DNA of 64,000 bases. Origin: Trifolium pratense. Lineage: Eukaryota; Streptophyta; Magnoliopsida; Fabales; Fabaceae. Below, one piece after another: positions 12,791-24,766 of the stretch. Under the pieces are notes generated by a model. That model searched no databases and was not told the origin of the DNA. It was given only the letters and a program-made list of their open reading frames with translations. Location of the stretch: positions 35,997,362 to 36,061,361 of the forward strand of contig NC_060061.1 of assembly GCF_020283565.1 (NCBI RefSeq). Direction: 5' to 3'. Made by a program: the position numbers and the translations under genes. The first letter of the stretch is position 1. Each line of letters opens with the position of its first letter.

Positions 12791-14780
12791 AAATATTAAT
12801 CACCGTTGGAAAAAAATTTGCAACAAAAATCCAAATTGGAGTGGTTACAATTGGGGGATGGGAATAACAGCTACTTTCATGCCTCAATCAAAATCAGATC
12901 ATCTTCCGAGACCATAAATGTTTTACACAAAGAGGACGTCACACAACTTACTACTCAAGATGATATTGAAGAAGAGGTTATGAATTTCTACTCAAAGCTC
13001 ATGGGCACGGCTGACACTGATTTAGCTGGTGTTGACATAACTGTGATGAGAGAAGGTCCCAAACTCAGCAATGCGCAAAGGGAAAAATTGGTTGCTCCCA
13101 TCACTGACAAAGAAATTGAAGATGCTTTGCAGAGCATTGGTGACCTGAAGTCACCTGGCATTGATGGCTACGGGGTTTACTTCTTTAAGAAAGCGTGGAA
13201 TATAGTCAAACCTGATGTGTTGAGAGCTGCTCGTGATTTCTTTGATAATGGTAGACTGTACAAGGCGGCTAACTACACTCTTGTAACTTTGATCCCTAAG
13301 ACTAATGAGGCAAAAAGGATCAAGGAGTATAAGTCTATCTCTTGCTTAAGCATCATATACAAGATCATTTAAAAAATCATAACCAAAAGAATGAGGGTAA
13401 TGACTAGCATTGTATGCAATTATGATGGACACCTTTGACAAGTTCTCTAAGTCAACTGGCCTCAAAGTCAACCCCGCAAAATGCTGCATCTTCTTTGGTG
13501 GTGTAGACCAAAGCACAAAGAATGATATTAAAAGAATCACTCGCTTTGACGAAGGTACGCTTCCTTTTAGATACCTTGGGATTCCAATGACTAGTAAGAA
13601 ATTAGCTATTCAAAACTACATGGGTTTGATTGATAGAATTGTTGGGAGAATCACTCATTGGAGCTCTAAACTTCTAAGCTATGTTGGGAGAATTCAGCTT
13701 CTCAACAGTGTGATTTTTTCTATGACTAATTACTGGCTGTAGTGCCTGCCTCTCCCCAGAGCAGTGATTAAAAAAATAAACTCTATTTGTCGTACTTTCT
13801 TTTCGATTTGTGGTACAAAGAAAAGCCGTAAATCCCCCGTTGCTTGGAAATCAGTTTGTCAACCTAAGCGTTATGGTGGGCTGAACCTCATTGATATTGA
13901 GATTTGGAACCGCATTACTATGTTGAAGCTTCTTTGGAACCTGGGTAGCAAAGCCGACAACCTTTGGGAGAAATGGGTACATGCGTACTACATTAAAAAT
14001 CGGCAAATTATGGAGGCTCGTGTCCCGAATAATGCGTCCTGGCTTATGAAAGCTATTATGCAGCAACGCGATGATATCCGCCATAATCATGAGTGGAAAG
14101 AGATGTTGAATGCCCCAAAATTTAACATGAAAAGATGTACATGGCAGTTCATGATAGAGCTCAAATGGTGATGTGGAGAACCTTGTTTAATGGTAACGTG
14201 GCCCGACCTAGAGCTCTTGTTACCCTCTGGCTTGCTTGTCATGAGAGGTTGGCTACTCGCGATCGTCTTCACAAATATGGAGCTATGGACACAACCCACT
14301 ACTGCTTCTGCAACACGGAGGAAACACAGCAGCATCTGATGTTCAATTGCAATGTAACTAAGGATATTTGGAGAAAAGTCCTAGAGTGGATCCAGGTTGA
14401 TCACAACCCGTTGGGCTGGCGCCAAGAGATGGATTGGATTACCCAGCAGACAAAGGGTAAGGGAGGTCGTGCTAAGATCCTAAAATTGGCTTTCACTGAA
14501 AGTGTGTATGAAGTTTGTAGGTATAAGAATGCTACTAGCTTTGGTAATGCTATTCTGAACCAACATACTCATGATAAAATAATTGACAATATAGTGTATA
14601 GAGGTTGGACCAATAGGAAATTAAGAACACACATAGCTAAACTTATGATGTAAATAGGCTAGGTTTTGGTTTTTTTGTCCGGTTTTTATACTTTGGGCTG
14701 GATCCTTGCGATCGCCTTGTACCTATTGATTTTTTTGTTTAATCAAAATTTTCCTTTTAAAAAAAATATTAATCACCGTT
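12791..14780 (+). mobile_element. 5'-truncated, internally deleted LINE with 17-bp target duplication
   Basis: AAATATTAATCACCGTT occurs at 12791-12807 and again at 14764-14780, bracketing the element exactly. The 3' end has an A-rich tail (TTCCTTTTAAAAAA) before the second copy. The 5' end begins downstream of the endonuclease domain, in the linker before reverse transcriptase, as is usual for LINEs truncated during insertion. Confidence 0.9.
12808..14653 (+). pseudogene. Decayed LINE ORF2 (reverse transcriptase, zf-RVT)
   Basis: The segment 12808-13369 encodes the start of the RT domain (WLQLGDGNNSYFHA; LKSPGIDGYG; LVTLIPKTNEAKRIKEY) and ends in an in-frame TAA. Near 13408 the reading jumps into FSKSTGLKVNPAKC, which normally lies after the catalytic YADD box. 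The palm with its active site is therefore deleted. It continues as FRYLGIPMTSKKL up to a stop at 13740-13742, then as CRTFFSICGTKKSRKSPVAW in the same frame. A frameshift near 14135 follows, then the zf-RVT module (WRTLFNGNVARPRA; CHERLATRDRL; CFCNTEETQQHLMFNC). Dead element. Confidence 0.9.
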
Positions 14781-16498
14781 AAACGGTAATAAAATACATA
14801 ACTATAACATAGTAAGAAAAGAAAATTCTTTGTGTCTTAACCATGAAACTTTATCTTTTACGCACAAGACGGTTTTCGTTTTTGGTTACATTGCAATCGT
14901 TGTTTCGTTCATTGGAAATTTATTATTAGAAAAGAGGTGGACATGGTGTAAGATAAGAATGTTTTTGGATAAAGACAATATAGATTAAAAAATACTAATA
15001 ATTATCCTGATATGTAAAAGAATTGATCATATAACCAATAAAGGTGGGGAACCAAAAACAAGATTCATGTGTACAGTTTTTATGAAGAAAAAAAAAAGAC
15101 GAAATTATTTTTGTAATTTCTTAATTTAATTTTTTATGTAATAATTTAGTCTTTTATTTTTTTACATCACTTTAGTCTTTTTTTCTATATTTGCATGTTG
15201 TTTTTTATACTTTAGATCTATGATTTTCTTTTTAATCATAACTTATTTATAATTGAGTGCACATGAAAAAGAAAATTATAAATTTGAAACTTAAAATACA
15301 CGACCAAACATGAAAAAATGACTAAAAAGAAGATATGTAAGAATTCTGGTAAACGAACATATGTTACCTCAAAGTGAGTACTCATCAAATTTTAACATTG
15401 AGTAGTTGGAAAAGAAGATTAAGAAAATGGTAACCGGTGCTCCGGGTACTGGTTAAGGATATAAATATGGAGAAATATATCGAATTTTGTTCACCATTCA
15501 CCACAACAACTATAATTTTTTGAGTTTATTGAAGCTTTGATAGTTGTGACTTTTGAGTCTTCATATAGTAATTTACATTTTTTTCGCAAATTGAGAGTCT
15601 TTATTGTTTTGTCCTTTAACTCACACACACTAGTTAAGTGCCGAAAAGCGAAAAAATACATATTTGAACACGTGTCTTATCATATCGAATGTTTGTGCGA
15701 TCTTTCATCAATAAAACTACTTTTTTTTCTTATAATTTATCGACGATGCTAACAAGTTTCTTAAAAGCAATGTTTAAGAAAGCTATAAAAAGAATTTTAT
15801 ATTGGAAATCAAACTAAAAAACTTGTCAAAGTAATAATCACAAACTTTTCTATGCAAAAGTTACATTTTTTAACACTCTATCTAGTTTCTAAGGGAAGTG
15901 AGCTCTAGTAATCTAGAATTCAGCCGCAAGATAAGTAAAGTATAGCCAGGAAATTGATCCACCAAAAAATCAAACTCGAGTTCTCCTGAGCGATTCATCA
16001 TTTGGCAAAACTCATTAACCACTCGACTCTAATAATTTTGTTAAAAATATTTCTTTTAGTTGGATAAACAATTTATTAGCATTTTTCATAATTTATTATG
16101 GACTGTGTTGATTATCAGTTCAATTGAGTCTTAAGTATTAAATTCTTTAGAGTCTAGACTGATCTGAAATTTATGTGATGCCTCAATATGTTATTGATTA
16201 CAATATGTTATTCAGTTTTAACTTATTTGTACATGGGTTAGAGCTATAGGAAATGGAATTGCAAGAGCAAATAAGAGTGTAGCACAAGGTTTAAATTTTT
16301 CATTCATAGTGAATCATTCAAGTCAAATTCTATCCCTTAGGCTTAGGATTTCAGCTCTGAATTGGATAATCAAACTTTTGTGTGTTCTTGCACTCAATTG
16401 GTTTTCAATCAATTGCTTTACGTTAACATTGTTATTCATCAAGATTCAACTTGGTGTCAAAAAAAAAAAAAACATTATTAGACATGACATATATAAGT
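14781..16498. other. Intergenic A/T-rich DNA with one MITE remnant
   Basis: At 15430-15461, GTAACCGGTGCTCCGGGTAC followed by TGGTTAAGG is a diverged head of the palindromic-end MITE family. Nothing else is supported. Confidence 0.45.
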
Positions 16499-16625
16499 AA
16501 AAACACATTATTAAAAGCCAGAAGGTTTAGTCTAATAGTGAGGATTTTAGATAGTATGCTAAAGGTCTTGAGTTTAATCATCAACTCGGTTATGAAATAA
16601 AATTAAAAAAAAAAACACATTATTA
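16499..16625 (+). mobile_element. tRNA-derived SINE with 15-bp target duplication
   Basis: AAAAACACATTATTA at 16499-16513 and 16611-16625 flanks a 97-bp body. Its box A-like TTTAGTCTAATAGTGAGG and box B-like GGTCTTGAGTTTAATC are followed by an A-rich tail. Internal RNA polymerase III boxes, A tail and target duplication together define a SINE. Confidence 0.75.
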
Positions 16626-17377
16626 ACTATTTATTGTTTTTACAATATTTATAAAGTTTCTCAAAGAGTCTAATTGTTTGCTAGTTATGTCTCTACAATT
16701 TCATTTACAAAATTGGATTTTTCTATCATGTGCAAATTTGCACATGTTAAGAAGTTTAAAATGATAAGTGTGCATTGGAACTTGTGTAATTTATATTAAA
16801 TGATTAATTTTTTAATAAATAATTATTATTTTTCAATAAAAAATTACTATTTTTAGTTGCTTTAACCGGTGCAATATTGCACATGTTAGACAAACCCTAG
16901 AAATTAACCAAATTTGTTAGAGTTTAATTTGGAGTTCTAAGATTTGTTAGAACATCACATATTAGACAAGCATGTGGTGAATTAACATAGTCTTTTAATC
17001 GTACAATGAGTGAATTCATGTACCTCTCCTGACCCCAAATCCTCAATAATGATTGGTTCTATCTATTACTTTTCTTTTCTTTTTTTGGTCAGGGTTCTTC
17101 TATTACTTTATTATTATTGATTTATCTATATCTACCAAAAAAAAACATTTAAGAACAATTATATGTTAGTATTTTTTTTTAATCTATCGGGGGGTCTTTT
17201 TTTCAACCAACTTGAATCTGCTGATGTCGTCTTAATTAATTTCTGCTTCCTTTGGGTGGAGTGTGTGGATAGTCTAAGCTCACGTACATGCCTCTTTTCA
17301 TTTATCAGTTGCAAATTTTTGTTTGTATACTCAGCCACATGGTCAATCATTTAGTTTGGACCTATCATTTGTATATG
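16626..17377. other. Intergenic; small MITE remnant
   Basis: TTTAACCGGTGCAATATTGC then ACATGTTAGAC at about 16860-16890 is another palindromic remnant like the heads of the 18744 MITE family. No gene. Confidence 0.4.
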
Positions 17378-17525
17378 CTCCCTCTGATTCTAAATATAAG
17401 AAATAAAAACACTTTTTAAATTCATTGAAAAACGGTTGTATTTGGTCTATAATATAGACTAGATACATCTTTTTTTCAATGAACTTAAAAAATATTTTAT
17501 CTCTTATATTTAGGATCGGAGGAAG
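17378..17525. mobile_element. Stowaway-like MITE (about 148 bp)
   Basis: The left end CTCCCTCTGATTCTAAATAT is complementary to the right end ATATTTAGGATCGGAGGAAG. A TA dinucleotide follows the right end and lies one base from the left end. These termini are characteristic of Stowaway (Tc1/mariner-type) MITEs in plants. Confidence 0.8.
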
Positions 17526-18743
17526 TATTTATTAATTATCATAAATAATGATTATAAAAAAATGATTGTAAATAACGTGGAGGTACAATATTTTTGTTTG
17601 ATTAAGTTTTAATTATCTATTTTGTTCCACTCACAAAATTAACTTTTTTTTTTTAAAATAGAAGAATTAATTTTCTTGAGAAAAGAGTGAAGATTTGTGT
17701 ATAATGTTTAATGGAGGTTTGAGAGGTTCTCTTGAGAAAAAGGATCAAGATTTGTTTTTATTCATTTTTCCTAAGAAGATGAGATCATGAGAGACATATT
17801 CTATTCATTTTGGTCTGTAATCGTACTTCACTTTCAATATGATCCTGAATTGTACTTAACTTTCATTTTGGTCTTTGCCTACACTACATGGACTTAGTTT
17901 TTGAATCAAATTTGCCACATCATGCTCCAACTATTCAACTACCGGTACCTGCCAGTACAAGTCATAAAAAATAAACGGTTTTGTGATCTAAAATAACGTT
18001 AGGGATTCCTTTAACTAATGAAGGTTTGAATCAGGGAGTTTAAAATGTTTATTTTTTTTGTTGATTCAATGACTGTTATGACAACGAGTGACACTTTCAA
18101 AGATAAAAATGGTTATTTACTCAATAGAAATGTCTTGAATTATACTCCGTATCTCGTAAGAGTAGTTCAATTGATATTATTGGAGGGGTCAAGATTCGAA
18201 CCTCAGATTCCTTACTTCTCCACATTTATAGTGTGAGTCAAAATGCTAAAATTATTAGGTTGAACATTATAATTTTTTTCTTTTATATATATATATATAT
18301 AACTAGTACTCCGAAGACACTAGTTAACATGACACATTTTTATACTACGGCTTGAAAGGTATTCATGTGAGCAAATTAGGAGTAGTAAGTAAGGACATAT
18401 AATTAGATGATGATTTTTGTCCATTTTGGGTTTGACAGCTTGTTTTTGTTTAAGAAGGCAGGTTGGTACTCATTTGTATGACCAACACATTCTCAAAAAT
18501 GATTACTCTAATCGCTGATAGAAGTAAGGTGTAATCATATTTCAATCAAACAATAACGAAGAATTAGAGGACCATGCAAGTTAAGGGACGGCACAGTATT
18601 ACGTCAACACGTGAACTTCATCAATTGCACTCAACTGGATGACAAGTTTTCAGTTGGGCCAGAGGCAAGTAGGTCACGTACATATTTCAATTGGTTCCAT
18701 TTAAAAAAATGATGAAACTTATTTTTTATAAGAATAATAAATA
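17526..18743. other. Intergenic A/T-rich DNA
   Basis: No gene or bounded repeat seen; short (TA)n near 18286-18302. Confidence 0.5.
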
Positions 18744-18918
18744 GGGTCATGCTAACCGGTGCCCCCGGGGCACCGGTTAAGGAAACCAAAAACAGAAAGT
18801 TTTGAAAAGAAAAATACATTTTTTAAACTTTCGAGGAGTTGACTGCACAAACTTCAATGCCAAATTACTATTTTTGCATCCTTAACTAGTGCCCCGGAGG
18901 CACTGTTTAGCATTTTCC
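18744..18918. mobile_element. MITE with self-complementary ends (reference copy)
   Basis: It begins GGGTCATGCTAACCGGTGCC, continues CCCGGGGCACCGGTTAAGG, and ends TTAACTAGTGCCCC, GGAGGCACTGTTTAGCATTT. Each end folds on itself (CCGGTGCC/GGCACCGG; AGTGCC/GGCACT), and the two ends are also inverted relative to each other. About 175 bp, non-coding. A truncated second head follows at 18926-18946. Relatives: 9411, 15430, 30478/31723, 34814. Confidence 0.7.
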
Positions 18919-18925
18919 TAATAAA

Positions 18926-18946
18926 GGGTCATGCTAACCGGTGCCT
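18926..18946. repeat. Truncated head of the same MITE family
   Basis: GGGTCATGCTAACCGGTGCC is repeated only 7 bp after the end of the previous copy, then the similarity stops. Confidence 0.6.
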
Positions 18947-19119
18947 GTCTTCTTTCTTTTAATTACTAATTAAAAAGAATATGTCTTTTATAAAGTACTG
19001 TCTTGACTTTTTCATAAAAACAAAGCTATGGTAATCTTAAATGGGAAAGTTAGGAGTAAATTTAAGGATGACAATTGGACAAAAAATGCAGGTTATTTTG
19101 TTAAAAGTGTATGGGTATG

Positions 19120-19455
19120 ATAACACCATCTCCAATGGTGTAGGACCTATTAGGTACTCATGGTACATATTAGGTACTACCATTGGAACAATATTCATTT
19201 GAGTACTTAATATGTACCGGTTCTACAATAAGCATTAGTACCTATTTTATTTTTGTGAGTCCCATTTATAAAGATGTATAGTTATTGGTGAGATGTGTTG
19301 TTGGTAGGGCCTATGTAGAACTTTTAAAGAGATGTAGGGTTGGAGGGATTGAGTACTTATTAAGTACTATTAATAAAAAATTATAAATGAGTGATGTGTA
19401 CCTGTGGGACCTAGTTAAGTACTAAAAAATGAGTATCTCCATTGTGGATGCTCTA
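19120..19455. mobile_element. MITE-like element, GTACT-rich (about 335 bp)
   Basis: The left end ACACCATCTCCAATGGTG is roughly complementary to the right end CTCCATTGTGGATGCTCT. The interior holds many short repeats (TTAGGTACT, ATTAAGTACT, GTACATATTAGG). Non-coding; the superfamily is not certain. Confidence 0.55.
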
Positions 19456-20006
19456 AGTCTGATAGTATCTCTTTATTTGACCTTGGAAATTGAAAATGGA
19501 TTAGATGCCGTCACTTTTACTATACCGTCGCATAGTCACGTTTGTTTGTGGTCGTCTGATCAAGATCAAACAATTTAAAAAAATCATATATTATTTTTAT
19601 TTAATAGTTCTAAAAATATTGCGCTAAAATCATGACCGTCCGACGTCTCGCTGCAATGCAAATACTTTTTGAGTATACTCAATTTTTGTCCTTGAAAACT
19701 TGCATGCTTTTTAAAGAAAAAAAACGTAATGTTGCACAACCCCTCACGAGGTTTTGGTTTTTGTGTGGTTGATTCATGATCGTCTCCCATCTTTGGAGAG
19801 TAGCTAATTTGAGTGTTTCTTTGTGTATTTTTGCCAAGGTATCATGAATCGTGTTGAGTTTCAAGATAAAGATAATGGTGTTGATTTCTTTGGGTTGGTG
19901 GGTAAGATTAAGATGTTTTCTTGAAGTTGGTTAGTCTTTAAGGCATGCAAGTTAATCTTGAGGTGTATTTTTAAGAGAGATGTTATATTATAACACATTT
20001 GTTTGA

Positions 20007-20488
20007 CAAAAAAGCAGGGACGGACTGAAGAGGGGGGGGGGCAAGCAGGGGCTTCAACCCTCCCCTCCCACATGCATATAGTTGCTAATGACACCTCTTA
20101 ATTTAGCCACTTTTGTTTTAGGTGCTTGTAAATAAATTATTATGATTTTATTTAATAATTTTTAGTTAAATATATTTTTAGTCTTTATAAAATTATGAGT
20201 TTTTAAGTTTCTCCTTCAAAAAATTTACTTTTAGTCCATATTTGTATTTTATAGGAATTATTTTGAGGACTAAAAGTATCAATTTTTTGTAAGAATATTT
20301 TAAAATGGGGACTACTCTTACCAAACTACAATATTTTAAAGGATATTTTCAGTTAAAATTTAATAGACTAGACATAAAAATTTGTTAATTTATAAGGATA
20401 AAAAATATATTTAACTCTATTATTTATTGTTAAAAAAGAAATTCGCCCCCCCGTATGATTGATTTCTAGATCCGTCCCTGCAAAAAAG
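20007..20488. mobile_element. hAT-type MITE with perfect 8-bp target duplication
   Basis: The 466-bp body (20015-20480) begins CAGGGACGGA and ends TCCGTCCCTG, the hAT-style CAGGG terminus. It is flanked on both sides by CAAAAAAG (20007-20014, 20481-20488). Non-coding. Its right boundary lies 18 bp from the LTR element that follows. Confidence 0.88.
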
Positions 20489-20506
20489 TATAACACTAAA
20501 GATAAT

Positions 20507-21738
20507 TGATGACGAATCGTCACACTCTCTAATCCAGGCCTATTTTAGCAACATTAGATGCATTTTAGTAGGTTTTTAGCAATAAATATAAGAGAAATCT
20601 AACCATAAGCTTGATTACTTGTTTTGCAAGAAAACAAGAGAAATTGCAGGAAATGGATGTTTTTCACTACGCTGGGGGCGTAGCCCATCACGCGCCGCGT
20701 GATGGAGCTCACAGGGAGCCAAGATTTTCACTCTGATCACGCGCGGCGTGATGTCTGACCACGCGCGGCGTGAAGACTTGTTCAAGAAGAAGATTGCTCT
20801 CTGACTTGATCACGCGCCGCGTGATACCGTTATCACGCGCGGCGTAGTTGATGGATCTGCAACCACGCGCGGCGTGATAGATCTGGCGCGCGGCGTGGTT
20901 GCGTTCAGTATATATGGTTTCTGCATAATTCTGTTTTCGTGTTGGAAAATTCTGTAAATTTGCTCTACATTCTGGGTTTGGAACTTCAAGATTGGGATTC
21001 AAGACTCAGAGGATAGCTCCAAGCACATCGATAGCATGGATTCACAAGCCATGACATTGAAGCTCGGACGCGAACAAAGGGAGATGAGGAGCTAAGCTCC
21101 TTTGGAGGTAGGATCTAGGATAGTCTAGGATGTAGATGGATCAGTTGTAATCTGCTATATGTGTAAGGATCTACTCTGTTCATAGTGTTGATTTAATGCA
21201 ATTCGATGCCTAATGCTTTATAATCCTTCATTAGTGTTGTAATGATTTCGAGTTAAGTCACGTGCGAGAGTATTGATTTAATTTCTGAACTGAATTGCAT
21301 TGAGCGCTCGAGTGTTTCCGGTCGAGAGATTGAGACATAGAGTGTAGCGAACGATTGACGCGCGTTAATATCATTCGTTGTAGGTAGCTTCCACCCGAGA
21401 GATCGGGGGAGTATCGACAACGAATAGAGTGGATTTTGACAAAAGATTGCGATTCACTAATTTGTCGATCTAGTTGTGAACACTTGAGTAGATTCCTATG
21501 ATATAGTAGATTGCATGTGGTTTAGCTATAGACTAGGCGATTCCGATGATTCTACCTCGCTTTTCCATTATATCAAAGCACGTTTTCTACAATTCATCAC
21601 TCAACATACCCCCAATTCATGTGTATTTCTTGCATAATGTCTATGAGCACTATTCGACTAGTTTAATCACACAATCCCTGTGGATCGATATTTTTATTAC
21701 TACGTGGTAATTCGTTCACTTGCGAAAATTATCCATCA
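20507..21738 (+). repeat. 5' LTR
   Basis: TG...CA termini, 1232 bp. It contains the GC-rich dyad array at 20688-20901. Confidence 0.95.
20688..20901. repeat. Array of seven GC-rich near-palindromes in the 5' LTR
   Basis: The core is TCACGCGCCGCGTGA (a perfect odd palindrome) or TCACGCGCGGCGTGA. Copies or close variants start near 20688, 20737, 20759, 20810, 20832, 20863 and 20886, in otherwise A/T-rich DNA. The same array is in the 3' LTR at 24948-25161. Confidence 0.85.
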
Positions 21739-21744
21739 AGTTTT

Positions 21745-21762
21745 TGGCGCCGTTGCCGGGGA
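21745..21762 (+). other. Retrotransposon primer-binding site
   Basis: TGGCGCCGTTGCCGGGGA lies 6 bp after the 5' LTR. From memory this is the tRNA-Asp-type site used by Athila-lineage elements. Confidence 0.75.
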
Positions 21763-21872
21763 TTGTGATTGATTCGACAAGGCAATAGTGTTTATATTTT
21801 CTGTGTTTTCTTTGATTTTTCTGTTTTACATTTTTTTCTACCGAAGCGTTCTACTTGTTTGTTTCCTTGTGC

Positions 21873-23328
21873 ATGCGGAGGACAGGTCCCATTGAGCTGG
21901 AATTCGATTCTGAGATTGAGAAAACAGCACGAGCAAATCGTAAAGCGGAAGGAAGACATGTTTGAATCATACAATCAAGAGGCACTCTTAACTAGTTGCA
22001 AGTTCAATAATGTCTTTCTACAAATCATTACCAAGCAACTAGAAGCTCAATGTATGGTGCAAGCAACCTTTCAAAATAATCCTCATTTCAACACCTTCAA
22101 TCTTGGAGTGAAGAATCACATGAATTGTTCTTATGGAGCTAATCCGAATCAAGCATTTCCTCAAGATCAACATGTTGAAGATCACCTTGAATCTTTTGAA
22201 GATACTCTTATCTTAGCCATGAAGATGACTCAAGGAAATTTTGAGGTGATGAAGGCAAACCAAGAAGTGTCAAGCGAACGTCATAAAGCCTCCATCAAAA
22301 ATCTCGAAAACCAAATGGGTCAATTAGCTAGGCAAGTCTCTTCTCTACAAACTCAAAATGGTTTTTGTGGAAACACCACGGATCCTCGTAATGAAAGTTG
22401 TAATTCCATTAATTTGAGGAGTAGAGAAGTTTCATCACAAAAAGTAGTGGAGAATCCTAAGAAGGATGAGAGTAAAAATGGTGTAGTTGAAAAGTTGAGG
22501 GATGGTGTAGTTGAAAATAGAAGAGAAAATAAGAAAGAAGAAAAAAATAAGGAAGAAAAAGCTTATGAGGGTGAAGTTGAAAAGAGAGTGGAGAGTGAGT
22601 CTAGTGCCAAGAAAGGCAAGAAACCTCTTGTGAAGGACCCCAAGTTTCAAGTTCCTTCACCATATGCTAGAATGCCTTATCCTAGGATGAAGAGGGTTAA
22701 GAACCAAGACCTTGAATTTTGTGGAGTGGTATCCGAATGTTTCAAAGTGGAAGTGCTATAGGAAGTGGTAAAAGATGGGAAGGAAGAAGAGTGGGATCAT
22801 GAGATTGAAATTTTTCTTCAAAACTTGGATAACCCCCTAGAAGAGGAGAAAGAGCCAAAGGCGATAAAAAAGCCACCGGAATTGAAAGAACTTCCTCCTA
22901 AATGGAAGTATGTGTTTTTGGGTGGCGACTCTAGGAAACCCATGATCATAAGTGATTTGCTCACTCCACTAGAAGAGAATGACTTGTTAAAAGAAGCGGA
23001 GAAAGTGAATGACGACCTAGGATGGGACTTGGATGGTGTGGTTCCTATCTATTGTTTGTACAAGGTGGCCAAAGAAGAAGAGCCCAATCCGGTTGTTAAT
23101 CCTCAAAAGTCTTCCACTTCAACATTGAAAGCTTCGGTGAAGAAAGGCTCTAAGAAATCTCCATCACGGTCTAGTAAGAAGGAAAGAACCAATTTGAAGG
23201 CCAAATGGGAAGGTCTCAAGAGTGATTCGGGAAGCGTGAAATCATTACTATTTGATATTAATATTGCTCCTTTGAATGAAGAGAACAAGAGGAGCCGGGT
23301 TGAATCAAAGTTGAAGTATCCTCCCTAA
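21873..23328 (+). pseudogene. Broken gag with fused start of pol
   Basis: A first piece (21873-21965) encodes MRRTGPIELEFDSEIEKTAR and stops. A second frame from 21958 carries gag C-terminal sequence (KNLENQMGQLARQVSSLQ near 22300) and runs into an in-frame UAG at 22759-22761. The same frame reopens at once with PPELKELPPKWKYVFLGG near 22873 and DLGWDLDGVVPIYCLYKV near 23020, resembling the short segment just before the RT core in Athila-like pol. It ends TAA at 23326-23328. Protease, the RT catalytic motif, RNase H and integrase are missing. A lysine/glutamate-rich low-complexity stretch lies at about 22430-22640. Confidence 0.8.
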
Positions 23329-24753
23329 CTTGTGATGATGAAGCGTCAAGCTAATGACGAGAAAGAAGCGCTTCTTGGGAGGCAACCCATGAGTTTACGG
23401 TCCTTTCTTCCCTTTCACTCTTATGCTACTTTATGAATAATTGTTTGATGTTCCTTTGAATTGGCTGGATGAATGTACTTTAAACTCTGAATTTGAATCT
23501 TTTTATGTTTGATTGTGGAATTTCTTTTACCTTTGGAATTTGTTTCGATATCTTGGCATGTTCTTTTTAGTTACTTGAGTATCAATTGCATGATTTTCTC
23601 CGTGTGTAATTTGTGAAACTTGCAGTGCAATAGCTTGTTGCACTCATGTGATCAAGAGGCAAAGGAAGGGAACGCACACTTTTTGACCGGTTCTTTGATT
23701 CGACCCAACCGAGAGGTATTGAGCCAAACACTCTTTTTTCTTCTATGTGTGATATCCACTCATGTATTGTCTCTCGATTTTGCTTGTCGTCTTTTTATTT
23801 GATTGGTACTTTTGTAGCACACACGAGGCATGTTCCTTGGTACCTTTGAGCCTTTCTATCCACCCTTACATATAATTATCCTTTGCTTAACCATTTTGAA
23901 CTGAAAAAGAAAATGTTATTTTGCACAACCTTAAGAACATTTTGAAAGAAAAAAGGAATGACTTTCTTGGAGGTTAGGCACCTAATTAGTGGTTGATGCG
24001 CATTGCTCACCACTAAATTTGGGGTTGCTCTTTGGAATTAGCAACAAATAAAGTTTGGGGTGAGGGTACTAGAGAACTTATAAAAAAAATTTCAAAAATT
24101 GCAAGGCAAAGAAGAAAAGAAAATAAGTAGTAAAAAAAAGAAAAGAAAAAAAAAACAGAGAATGAAAAAAGAGATGAATGATTGTGAAAAAAACAAATAA
24201 ATATAGAAAAGAAGTGATAGCCTTGAATTCAAAAGAATTGCAAAACTTTGTTGATGATTTAAAAATGTTCTCTAGTCCACTATGTTTCAAAAGAATAAGG
24301 GTTGGTTTCTGAAAATGTTCTTTGACTAATAGGGGGATCTAACTCCAAGTTTTTCTACTACTTATCCAAAATGTCACCATCCACCCTAGCCAAGCCACGT
24401 TATAACCCTAAAAGACCTCTAATGTGTGTGCACAAAGTGAACCGAATGAATTCTTAGACTACTTGCAAAATTATTGTTGACTTGCATTGATGTGTTGATT
24501 TGAGTGAAGTACCAAAAACTGGAGAGTGCATGTGAGTAGTGTGATGAAATCATAGAGCTTTGGTCGAAAAGTGTGAACTACTTGAAAATGTCTTGCGGGA
24601 ACGATTGTGCAATTGAGCATTGTTTGCAGGTGGATCATTGATCATCAGGTGATTCTCACGTATGTATGATTCGAGTGAATTTAAGGAAAATGCCAAGGTC
24701 TTGACACAAAAGCTTGAGGTAAAGGTTGTTTCCTTGAGGACAAGGAAAGGTTT
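23329..24753 (+). other. Post-pol non-coding region of the LTR element
   Basis: It starts with a remnant of the usual post-pol sequence (near 23365, CTTCTTGGGAGGCAACCCAT). Internal polypurine-like boxes occur near 24015 (AAATTTGGGGTTG) and 24050 (AAAGTTTGGGGTG). A purine-rich low-complexity tract runs 24085-24215. No ORF. Confidence 0.7.
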
Positions 24754-24766
24754 AAGTTTGGGGTTG
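24754..24766 (+). other. Polypurine tract
   Basis: AAGTTTGGGGTTG directly abuts the 3' LTR, as required for plus-strand priming. Confidence 0.75.

Noticed and set aside
20709..21002. 97-aa minus-strand ORF, present identically in both LTRs
   Set aside because: It is made of the GC-rich dyads read in one frame (HAAR repeats) and lies antisense in LTRs; no family resemblance.
22435..22650. Minus-strand ORF rich in phenylalanine and leucine
   Set aside because: Shadow of the lysine/glutamate-rich gag segment on the plus strand.
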